Shown piece by piece: positions 24,430-31,558 of a stretch of DNA of 34,215 nt. Each line of letters opens with the position of its first letter. Position 1 is the stretch's first letter. Origin of the DNA: Nitratireductor sp. ZSWI3 (GTDB lineage Bacteria > Pseudomonadota > Alphaproteobacteria > Rhizobiales > Rhizobiaceae); assembly GCF_024655565.1 (NCBI RefSeq), contig NZ_JANKOF010000051.1, positions 1 through 34,215 of the forward strand, written 5' to 3'. The translations under genes and the position numbers were made by a program. The notes beneath the pieces were generated by a model that was given only the letters and a program-made list of their open reading frames with translations, was not told the origin of the DNA and ran no database searches.

Positions 24430-25296
24430 ATGCCGGGCTTTGCCTCATACCCGCAGCTCAATTTCGAGGAATTCGTGGAAGCGATGGAGGAAGCCGTTCC
24501 CGCCTTGCCGCGTCAGGAGGCCAAGCTCGCGCAATTCATCCTGCTCAACCTGAACACGCTCGGGCTCGAAACCGGCAAATCTCTGGCGGCCAAGGTCGGG
24601 GTGAGCGAGGTCACGGTCGGGCGGCTGCTGCGCCGGCTCGGCTGCAACGGCATGAAGGAGTTGAAGGCACTGCTGCGCCAGCAATATTCCGTGGCCACAC
24701 CCGCGCCGGAAGCACGGCAGGGGGTGCATGCGGCGCTCGAGCAGGTGATGGAGGCCGAACTCGGCGTCGTTACGGCGATTTTCCAGCAGACGACCGGCAC
24801 CGATTGGCAGCGCGCCGGCGCCCTCCTGGCCGGGAGCGAGCAGATCTTCGTCACGGGCTTCCAGTCGGTCAGGGGAATGGCGGAGGATTTCGTCCGCCGC
24901 CTGTCGCTCGCGCGCGGAAACGTGGCGTATCTTTCGCCGCATGACGGGATGCTTGCCGAATGGGCGCGGATCGAAAATCGTCCTGCCACGGACACCTGCC
25001 TCGTGCTCGTGGATGTCGTGCCCTATGCCCGGGAGGCGATCGACATGGCGCGGTTGGCAAAGGAGGAGGATCGCGCCTGCATCGTCGTCTCGGATGAATA
25101 TTGCCACTGGAGCCGCGGCATCGCCGACGCGGTGATCTACGCACCGTCGCGGACGGGCTTGTTTCTCGAATCGACCGTCGGCATTTCGCTAGCGCTCAGC
25201 CTGCTCGTCGATGCCGCAGCCGCCGCCCATCCGGAGGAGTCGCGCGAACGGCTTCTGCAGTGGAAGGCCCATGCCAAGCGGCTGCGGCTATTTTGA
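24430..25296 (+). CDS. MurR/RpiR family transcriptional regulator
   Basis: The 288-residue protein has an RpiR-type N-terminal helix-turn-helix (about residues 20-85: LPRQEAKLAQFILLNLNTLG, then LAAKVGVSEVTVGRLLRRLG). A SIS-like C-terminal domain follows, with IFVTGFQSVRGMAEDFVRRL where sugar-phosphate sensors bind phosphate. RpiR proteins usually sense sugar phosphates, yet this gene is divergent from a polyamine-type ABC/peptidase operon, so its ligand is uncertain. The start at 24430 has CAGGAGG 7 bases upstream. A GTG start six codons earlier is less likely. Confidence 0.93.
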   Translation: MPGFASYPQLNFEEFVEAMEEAVPALPRQEAKLAQFILLNLNTLGLETGKSLAAKVGVSEVTVGRLLRRLGCNGMKELKALLRQQYSVATPAPEARQGVHAALEQVMEAELGVVTAIFQQTTGTDWQRAGALLAGSEQIFVTGFQSVRGMAEDFVRRLSLARGNVAYLSPHDGMLAEWARIENRPATDTCLVLVDVVPYAREAIDMARLAKEEDRACIVVSDEYCHWSRGIADAVIYAPSRTGLFLESTVGISLALSLLVDAAAAAHPEESRERLLQWKAHAKRLRLF

Positions 25297-25677
25297 AACG
25301 CGCCCTTTCTCTCTCGTCCGCGCGAATGGCGATTCTGAAGGGCGGATTTCCCATGACCCTGATCTCCGCACCCGCGGCGGCTGTGCTCGCCGCTGATACG
25401 GGAACGGCACGAGCCATTCGGGTGCTCCACGATCGCAAGGGTGGATAGCGAGGATCATCTCCAACCGGAGGAGAACAGGATCAAATTCAGCGACTTACCG
25501 AATTCGAACTAAATCTGATTCCGTAGTTACTGGGCCGCGGTTGGGAAGTATAAATGCCTGACAGTGGGATGGTGAGAGGTGACTGTCCGGAGTGGCGGAT
25601 ATTTGTGAAGCACGAGCGCTCCCAGGCCCGCTTCGGCGCGGCCGTTGCCGCCACGAATACCGGGGAGGATGGAGACG
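25297..25677. other. Intergenic region without a recognisable gene
   Basis: This 381-base stretch lies between the RpiR gene and a small unknown gene on the same strand. The short frames in it lack motifs and ribosome-binding sites. The part at about 25490-25570 is richer in A and T and could hold the promoter of the next gene. I see no repeat or strong hairpin. Confidence 0.4.
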
Positions 25678-26079
25678 ATGCTGTTTCCGCGTCGCATACG
25701 CACTACGCAGTGTGATGCCCAGCTTGACGCATCCCGCTTTCAAAGGTTGGAGAAGACCGTCGGCCGTCTTCACGCTGAAATCGAGGGCGAAATCGACGAT
25801 CTTCGCGCGTGCTATGACAGCGTGGCCGCTTCCGCAGCCTTTTCACAGCAGGCGGTCGAGACCGAAGGGCGCGCAGACCTGTCGCCAAAGGTTGAGGAAC
25901 TGACCGGCGTGCTGATCCGCTGTGCCGATCGCCTCGCTCGGCTCGACCGCCAGCGTCGCTTCATCACCGCGCTGAAGGAAACAATTGCCGCTTTCGACGG
26001 CGGCTACCCGCGCCCGGATCGCAATGAATCCGGTCGGCAAAAATCCGAACATTCGCCCGACTTGGCTCGTTCAGCCTGA
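25678..26079 (+). CDS. Small hypothetical protein, mostly helical
   Basis: I do not recognise this 133-residue protein. It is charged and has no membrane segment or signal peptide. Two helical stretches, RFQRLEKTVGRLHAEIEGEI and LTGVLIRCADRLARLDRQRR, have a coiled-coil-like spacing of leucines. The tail is basic and disordered. The start at 25678 is preferred because GGGGAGG lies 9 bases upstream; an ATG at 25669 directly abuts that site. A strong hairpin follows 20 bases after the stop, which supports a real transcript. Confidence 0.6.
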   Translation: MLFPRRIRTTQCDAQLDASRFQRLEKTVGRLHAEIEGEIDDLRACYDSVAASAAFSQQAVETEGRADLSPKVEELTGVLIRCADRLARLDRQRRFITALKETIAAFDGGYPRPDRNESGRQKSEHSPDLARSA

Positions 26080-26100
26080 TCCCGCCCGAGATTGCCCTGC

Positions 26101-26136
26101 CGGAGCGCCGTGCGTGCGAGGAAGCACGGCGCTCCG
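26101..26136. terminator. Strong hairpin between convergent genes
   Basis: CGGAGCGCCGTGC (26101-26113) is perfectly inverted as GCACGGCGCTCCG (26124-26136), a 13-base GC-rich stem with a 10-base loop. It lies between the stops of two convergent small genes (26079 and 26215). The T-rich tail is weak on both sides, so it may act as a bidirectional terminator with help from Rho. Confidence 0.75.
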
Positions 26137-26214
26137 TCTCGTTGTGTTGCGCGTTTGTGTGGACATCAGCGATTCCACCTGACTGCAACATGCTATCGGC
26201 AGACGTGGCAGCGC

Positions 26215-26619
26215 TCACTGCCGCCCGGTATGCGACTTTGCTTTGGAGGGTTGTGGCAGGGGTTGTCGAGAGATGGCCATCTTTCGTCTCTCCTCGGCGA
26301 TCTCAAGGCTATTGATCGACCCTGCAAGCGCGGCGAGCTCGTTCTTGATGGAGTCAAGTTTCCGACGCAGCAGGAGAAGGTTGCGAAGCAGGAGCAGGAT
26401 GCCGGTCGCCAGCAGGAATACTGCTACGATCGTCGTTTCCGTCCCTCGTGCCAGCAACAGGCCCGCCACGCCCAGAGCGAGAAGCGAGGTGACGCGCTCG
26501 AACCTTCCATGCAGCAGGAAGGCCGCTGTGGGGACGACCGTCAGCGCCACCAGCGCCGCTCCGGAACCGCCAAACAGCCTCGAGAGGTTCTCGGCGCCGA
26601 ACTCAAAATAAGAATCCAT
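26215..26619 (-). CDS. Small membrane protein with C-terminal coiled coil
   Basis: This 134-residue protein is unknown to me. It has three hydrophobic segments (about residues 20-38, 44-58 and 63-83), each 15-23 long, then a charged helix RRKLDSIKNELAALAGSINS with heptad spacing, likely cytoplasmic. The start at 26619 follows a GGTGGAA sequence and gives a product beginning MDSYFEFGAENLSRLF; longer frames add basic residues without a ribosome site. The layout suggests an envelope accessory protein, possibly linked to the surface-glycan genes next door. Confidence 0.65.
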   Translation of the reverse strand: MDSYFEFGAENLSRLFGGSGAALVALTVVPTAAFLLHGRFERVTSLLALGVAGLLLARGTETTIVAVFLLATGILLLLRNLLLLRRKLDSIKNELAALAGSINSLEIAEERRKMAISRQPLPQPSKAKSHTGRQ

Positions 26620-26937
26620 GTTCCACCCGCTCGCACGCTTCATGTCACGATACCCGACAGCCATCAAATCGCAGGCGGCGCGCCGCTTCAAGGGCGCAGT
26701 TCGGCTGCCCCGGCGCCGACGGGGCGCACGGGCCGCGCAGGATCATCAATCTGGTGGACTCCTCGACGAAAGAGGTACGCGTCGTCGTGCGCCCGAACTT
26801 CCAAGGGATGGATTTACCGGCCGGGCGTCTCTTGAAATCATGGAGCATGCGCGGCTCGCCGATTGGCGATCAAGCCATTGCGGTCCGACCGAGCGGAAGC
26901 CATGGCGCATGCTGAGCTGCGACCTGGAGACGGGGTG
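26620..26937. other. Intergenic stretch with possible coding remnant
   Basis: The 318 bases between the small membrane protein and the sulfotransferase are GC-rich. From about 26736 to the stop at 26913-26915 one plus frame reads like real protein (RRIINLVDSSTKEVRVVVRP and on), but no suitable start precedes it; an ATG at 26808 would leave 35 residues. It could be the 3' end of a broken gene. No promoter for the sulfotransferase is obvious. Confidence 0.35.
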
Positions 26938-27816
26938 ATGACGACCGGTAGACTAAAGCCGCCCATATTTCTGATCGGCAACTACCGGTCGGGAACGACC
27001 ATCACGCAAAAGCTGATCGGGCTCCATCCCGATATCGTCACCTGGTACGAGCCGAGAACGCTCTGGCGCTATGCCGACCCGGCGCGGCGCCACGACGAGT
27101 TTGACGAAAGCGATGCCACGGAAGCGGTGGCCCGCTATATCCGCCGCCGTTTTCTCAGTTTCCAGATGCAGGGCGGCAATCGCAGGATCATGGAGAACAC
27201 TCCATCAAACGTTCTGCGCGTGCCGTTTGTCCATCGGATATTTCCCGAAGCGACTTACATGTTCATCGTCAGGAATCCGTTTTCCTGCATCAGCTCGATC
27301 GAGCTCAAATGGAGGAAGTCCAAAACCTGGAAGGGCCTTGTGAGGAGCTTGTCGGACGCGCCGACCATGCAGCTTCCGTATTACGCGCGCGAATTTCTCG
27401 CCAACATGATCGTCAGGAAGGTGCGCCGGACTGCGTATGTGCCGAGCTACGGACCCCGCTACGAGGGGATCGACCAGGATCTGGAGCACTGTGACAAGCT
27501 GCAGATCGCGGCACGCCAATGGGCGTTCGGCAACCGCAAGGCGCGCCGGGATCTGGCAAGGCTCGGTGCCGGCAGCGTCCTGACCATTCGCTACGAGGAC
27601 CTGATGGAGGACACCGAAGCGGTCCTGCTGCGCATCTACGATCACTGCGGACTGGCCTGCGACGACGGCATTCTGCGCGCGGCCAAGAGGATGGTCGACC
27701 CCGGTCGTCAACAGAAGTGGCTGCGCCTCGACAAGGCCGCATTGCGGGCGGTGCTGCCGGAAGTCTCCGAGGAGATGGCGCTCTATGGCTACGAAGTGCC
27801 GGCAATCCTTCAATAA
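26938..27816 (+). CDS. PAPS-dependent sulfotransferase
   Basis: The 292-residue protein has the two PAPS-binding motifs of the sulfotransferase fold: the 5'-phosphosulfate loop NYRSGTT at residues 15-21 after IFLIG, and the 3'-phosphate site FIVRNPFSCISS at 109-120 (Arg112 and following Ser). It is a cytoplasmic enzyme that moves sulfate from PAPS to an acceptor. Its neighbours (flippase downstream, PAPS-type genes on the other strand) point to a glycan or lipid-linked sugar as acceptor, though amino or hydroxyl groups of small molecules are possible. The start at 26938 follows GGAGA by 7 bases. A TTG start upstream is open but unlikely. Confidence 0.88.
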   Translation: MTTGRLKPPIFLIGNYRSGTTITQKLIGLHPDIVTWYEPRTLWRYADPARRHDEFDESDATEAVARYIRRRFLSFQMQGGNRRIMENTPSNVLRVPFVHRIFPEATYMFIVRNPFSCISSIELKWRKSKTWKGLVRSLSDAPTMQLPYYAREFLANMIVRKVRRTAYVPSYGPRYEGIDQDLEHCDKLQIAARQWAFGNRKARRDLARLGAGSVLTIRYEDLMEDTEAVLLRIYDHCGLACDDGILRAAKRMVDPGRQQKWLRLDKAALRAVLPEVSEEMALYGYEVPAILQ

Positions 27817-27905
27817 GGCCCGACATGGCCGCATCCACGGGCAAGGACATGTACTGTTCAGCCGCCGGTGCATCGAACTGCCGGTCACTACTTCTAATGG
27901 ATTAG

Positions 27906-28064
27906 TCCGGTCGCCCCAGATGTCATGCTGCGGCCTTCTCCAGGGCGCGATATTTTAGGGCGTTCGGGCCGGTTCCGTTTCGCCGCGACGGCCACATCCA
28001 CTTCAAGGGCAAGGACGATATGGTGTACGAGCGCGATTTGCTTTCACAGAGATGCCGGCCGTGA
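27906..28064 (+). pseudogene. Possible 3' remnant of a broken gene
   Basis: After a stop at 27903-27905 one frame runs 52 codons to a TGA at 28062-28064, overlapping the flippase start. The text FRAFGPVPFRRDGHIHFKGK followed by DDMVYERDLLSQ is charged and looks like true protein, but there is no ATG, GTG or TTG start with a ribosome site. I do not know the family. Together with the remnant before the sulfotransferase it suggests deletion of genes around 26938-27816. Chance cannot be excluded. Confidence 0.35.
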
Positions 28065-29560
28065 AAGGGCAGGGCGGGCTGGCAAGACGCAGCATTGTGG
28101 GCATTCTCTGGACGGGCCTTTCCATGGGTGCCCTTGCCGTGGCCGAACTGGTCGCGCTGCTCGTCCTCGCGCGGCTGCTCTCGCCTGCGGAATTCGGCCT
28201 TTATGCCGCGGCCCTCGTGGTCATAAAGTTCTCGGCGATCTTTGAGAATCTGGGTGTGACGCCGGCAATCGTGCAAAGGCCGGTTCTCGAGGTCCGTCAT
28301 CTTCGCGTCGGCTTCACGTTGTCGATGCTTCTCAGCCTCGCCGTATCTGCTGCAGTCTGGGTCTCGGCGCCCGTCATCGCCGCGTACCTGCGCCTTGCCG
28401 ACCTCGTTCCAGTGGTTCGGGTGGCGTGCATCATCCTCTTGTGTCAGGGCTTCTCGACGGTGGCGTTGGCCTCGGCGCAGCGCGCTTTGCGCTTCCGCTG
28501 GCTTGCCACTCTGGACGCTTGCGCATTCGCTGCCGGCTTCATCGTCGTCGGGCCGGCACTGGCCCTGCTCGGCTACGGTGTGTGGGCGCTCGTCGGGGCA
28601 TTGGCGACCCAGCACCTTTTGCGTATGGCGGTGCTTCTCCTCGGTCAGCCGCATCCCAAGCGGCCGATGCTGGAGTTGCGCGCGGCGGCCGATCTCCTTT
28701 ATTTCGGTGGAGGCTTCACCCTTGCTAGGATCTGCAATTATCTCGCCACCCAGGTCGATCGGCTCGTCGTCGGCCGGTGGCTCGGCGCCGATGCGCTTGG
28801 GGTGTATGCGCTGGCCTCACAGGTCATGACCGCGCCGGCGGTCATCATCGGGCAGATACTCGATCGCGTGCTCTTCCCCACCATGGCGCGCGTGCAGGAA
28901 GAGCCCGCGCGCCTCGCCCGCGCCTATCGCAGCGGTGTGGCCGCCTGCGCGCTGCTCGTCCTCCCCGCCGGCCTCACACTCGCCGTGATCGCTCCGGAAC
29001 TGGTGCTGGTGGTGCTCGGACCTCGATGGGCCGGCGTTGCCGCGCCGCTGCAGATCCTCGCTCTGGGGATGCTGTTTCGCACCAGCTACAAGCTCAGCGA
29101 CTCGGTCACGCGCGCCACCGGCGTCGTCTATGCCCGGGCGTGGCGCCAGGCCGCCTTCGCCCTGGCAGTCGCCCTCGGCGCGCTTGTGGGCTCGCGCTGG
29201 GGTGTTGCGGGCGTGGCCTTCGGTGTGGTCGCGGCGGTTGCCTTCAACTTCCTGCTCATGGCGCAATTGAGCTTGCGTGTGACCGGTGTGCGCTGGCCTG
29301 AATTCGCCGCGGCTCATTTGCCGGGCCTCGCGCTTGCCGCCGTGGTCGGGGCCGGCGTGTGGACGATGGCCGACTGGCTTCGTGGAAGGGAGGTGTCTCC
29401 TCTGCTTCTGCTTCTCGACGTGGTGGTTTTCGCCCTTGTCATCTCCCTTGTGGTCTGCTGGCTGCTGCCTGCCGTCTTTCTCGGCAGGGACGGGCGGTCG
29501 GTCCTCGGCCTGCTCGTCTCCCTGGCGCCCGCCTGGCTTCGGCGTGGCTCGGCCGGATAA
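28052..29560 (+). CDS. Polysaccharide flippase (Wzx-like, MOP superfamily)
   Basis: The 502-residue protein is almost wholly membrane-embedded, with about 12-14 helices. Its start SIVGILWTGLSMGALAVAEL followed by LARLLSPAEFGLYAAALVVI is typical of oligosaccharide flippases of the MOP superfamily (polysaccharide_synt class, WzxC-like). The DRLVVGRWLGADALGVYALA block at about 235-254 is another family mark. It should move a lipid-linked oligosaccharide across the inner membrane. It lies on the strand of the sulfotransferase, 235 bases downstream, and converges on the antiporter gene, 15 bases away. Confidence 0.92.
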   Translation: MPAVKGQGGLARRSIVGILWTGLSMGALAVAELVALLVLARLLSPAEFGLYAAALVVIKFSAIFENLGVTPAIVQRPVLEVRHLRVGFTLSMLLSLAVSAAVWVSAPVIAAYLRLADLVPVVRVACIILLCQGFSTVALASAQRALRFRWLATLDACAFAAGFIVVGPALALLGYGVWALVGALATQHLLRMAVLLLGQPHPKRPMLELRAAADLLYFGGGFTLARICNYLATQVDRLVVGRWLGADALGVYALASQVMTAPAVIIGQILDRVLFPTMARVQEEPARLARAYRSGVAACALLVLPAGLTLAVIAPELVLVVLGPRWAGVAAPLQILALGMLFRTSYKLSDSVTRATGVVYARAWRQAAFALAVALGALVGSRWGVAGVAFGVVAAVAFNFLLMAQLSLRVTGVRWPEFAAAHLPGLALAAVVGAGVWTMADWLRGREVSPLLLLLDVVVFALVISLVVCWLLPAVFLGRDGRSVLGLLVSLAPAWLRRGSAG

Positions 29561-29575
29561 GCGATCAGGCGCAAC

Positions 29576-30892
29576 TCAGGCTGACTGGCGCCGGGGCGGA
29601 ACGGGCCTGTGACCGCGGTCCAGGGCGCGATCTCCGTCCGGCGGACGGGCTGTCTTGTCGCTGTCGAAGGCGGCTGGATTGCGTGCAAGCCGCTGGCGAA
29701 GCCAGAGACCGGTCATCAGCGAGGTGACGATCGAGGCAAGCACGAGCGCGGTGAACATGCGCTCGTCAATGATGCCGGCGGCCAGCGCCACGCTCGCCAG
29801 GACGATTCCCGGCCCGCCGCGCGTGTTCATCGCCATGCCGTAGTCGAGGGCACGCGCCCATCCCATGCCGCCGGCACGGGCGGCCAGCGTGCAGGTGGCG
29901 AGCTTCGTCGCCGTGCTCGCCGCGATGAAGAACAGCGTCAGCCCGGCGTCAAACTGATGCACCAGGTCGAGCCGCAGCCCTACCAGAGCGAAATAGATCG
30001 GCACGAAGAACCAGATCGCGATATCCGCTATATGCTGCTTCACCGCCACCAGTTGCCGTGAGGAAAAGCGTGTCATCACAAGTCCTGCCAGAAGGGCAGC
30101 GAAGACGATATTGACGCTGAGCAGGCTCGCAGCGGCGACGAAGACCAGGCACAGAAGCATGCTGTAGCCGGTCAGCGAGGCTTCACTGACCTTTCCGATG
30201 ACGTTTCTGCGGATCGTGCGCAGAAGTGTGGGGATGAAGAGGAGCGCCGTCAGCACGAAGGCCACCGTGACGGCGACCACACGTGTGATCGCCGCCGTGT
30301 CGGCTGCGTCGCCATATTGGACAGCGGTGGCTATGGCAAGCACGGTCCACAGCACGAGATCCTGTATGGTCGCGGCGCTGACGACATTGCGCGCAAAGGG
30401 CGTGTTCATCAGGTCAAGATCGAGGAAGATGCGCGAGACCACGGGGATCGACGTGACCGCCACGGCGATGCCCATCACCAGTTTGAAGGCAAACTCGTCG
30501 CCTGCCCGCGTCTGTTCGAAGAACGGTGCGCCGGCGTAGCCGAAGGCAAACGGGACGATCAGTGCGCCCAGCACCAATGCCAATACGGTGCGGCCGGATG
30601 CTGCCGACCCCTCCGCCTGCATCTTGAAGCCGGCGGTGAACATCAAAAGCACGAGGCCGAACCAGTAGAAGGCGGCCAGGAGAGCCTCCTGCGCGGCAAA
30701 ACCGATGAAAAGCCAATCATGCGCATCGCGCGAGATCACGCCGAGAATTGAGGGGCCGAGGACAATGCCGCCGGAAATCTCGCCGATCACGCGCGGCAGC
30801 CTGAGCCGTTCGAACACAAATCCACCGCCGAGCGCGGCGAAGAGCAGGAGCACCAGCGACAGGAAAAAGCGTGCCAGCTCCGCGTCGTTCAT
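29576..30892 (-). CDS. Kef/CPA2-type cation:proton antiporter
   Basis: The 438-residue protein has about 12-13 helices and CPA2 marks: RLPRVIGEISGGIVLGPSIL at 31-50, AVTSIPVVSRIF at 145-156, ATIQDLVLW with the ion-binding Asp178, and GMAMNTRGGPGIVLASVALA near the end. No TrkA-N (RCK) domain follows; the last 40 residues are charged and disordered. It probably exchanges K+ or Na+ for H+. It is the third gene of the fusion/APS-kinase operon, 87 bases after the kinase. The reason for pairing with sulfate activation is not known; it could balance the charge of a sulfated polymer. Confidence 0.92.
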   Translation of the reverse strand: MNDAELARFFLSLVLLLFAALGGGFVFERLRLPRVIGEISGGIVLGPSILGVISRDAHDWLFIGFAAQEALLAAFYWFGLVLLMFTAGFKMQAEGSAASGRTVLALVLGALIVPFAFGYAGAPFFEQTRAGDEFAFKLVMGIAVAVTSIPVVSRIFLDLDLMNTPFARNVVSAATIQDLVLWTVLAIATAVQYGDAADTAAITRVVAVTVAFVLTALLFIPTLLRTIRRNVIGKVSEASLTGYSMLLCLVFVAAASLLSVNIVFAALLAGLVMTRFSSRQLVAVKQHIADIAIWFFVPIYFALVGLRLDLVHQFDAGLTLFFIAASTATKLATCTLAARAGGMGWARALDYGMAMNTRGGPGIVLASVALAAGIIDERMFTALVLASIVTSLMTGLWLRQRLARNPAAFDSDKTARPPDGDRALDRGHRPVPPRRQSA

Positions 30893-30979
30893 GAGGTGCC
30901 CGCCAGCAATAGGTTTCCCTCCCGGATGTGCAGGAAGGGAGTGGTGCGCACGCCGCCCGGAACGCTCGCGACGCTTCGT

Positions 30980-31549
30980 TCAGCGGACGGCATAGCGGGC
31001 AACGATCCGTGCTGCGAGTTCGTCCAGCGTATGCGTTTCGGTGTCGAGGACGAAATCGGGATCTTCCGGCGGTCGGTATTCCGAATTGTAGCCCACGAGC
31101 GTGTCGATCTCCCCATTCATGGCCTTTCGATAGAGACCCTTGGGGTCCCTTCGCGCACAGGTCTGGATGGAGCAGCAGACGAAGCCGACCGACAGGTTCC
31201 GCACATGGCTGCGCACAAGCGCGCGCGCATCCGCGCCGGCTGTCAGGGCCGAAACCACCACATGCAGGCCGGCCTCGGCCGCCTTGTCGGCCAGATGAGC
31301 GAGCGTGGATACGACACGCAGCCTGTTGGCGGCACTGAAATCAAGGTCTGCGCCGAAGAAGTCGCGTACCTCGTCGCCGTCGAAGTGGATCGCGGGAATG
31401 CCGCGCTGTCGAAGCTCGGCGACGACGCGCGCGGCGATCGTGGTCTTGCCGGCCGATGTCGGCCCCAGCAACCAGAGCACCGTGCCCGCCGCCGAATCCG
31501 GCCGCACCTCAAGTGTTGCGTCTTGCGGCATTGTTGCTGACATGGCCAT
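30980..31549 (-). CDS. cysC: Adenylylsulfate kinase-like protein (CysC family)
   Basis: The 189-residue protein has a P-loop GPTSAGKTT (29-37), the magnesium block DGDEVRD (57-63), the DLDFSAANR segment (68-76) and RDPKGLYRKAMNGEI (134-148). All align with APS kinase, which phosphorylates adenylyl sulfate to PAPS. It differs from textbook forms: the P-loop is usually GLSGxGKST, and the DR-x-NIRR segment after FS is here NRLRVV. It may be a divergent APS kinase or act on another adenylylated group. It follows the fusion gene by 9 bases. ATG codons at 31549 and 31543 are both possible starts. Confidence 0.85.
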   Translation of the reverse strand: MAMSATMPQDATLEVRPDSAAGTVLWLLGPTSAGKTTIAARVVAELRQRGIPAIHFDGDEVRDFFGADLDFSAANRLRVVSTLAHLADKAAEAGLHVVVSALTAGADARALVRSHVRNLSVGFVCCSIQTCARRDPKGLYRKAMNGEIDTLVGYNSEYRPPEDPDFVLDTETHTLDELAARIVARYAVR

Positions 31550-31558
31550 CGCCTCATC

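Noticed and set aside
27923-28654. Minus-strand frame of 243 codons over the flippase start
   Set aside because: Antisense to the flippase; its composition is the charged shadow of a hydrophobic protein.
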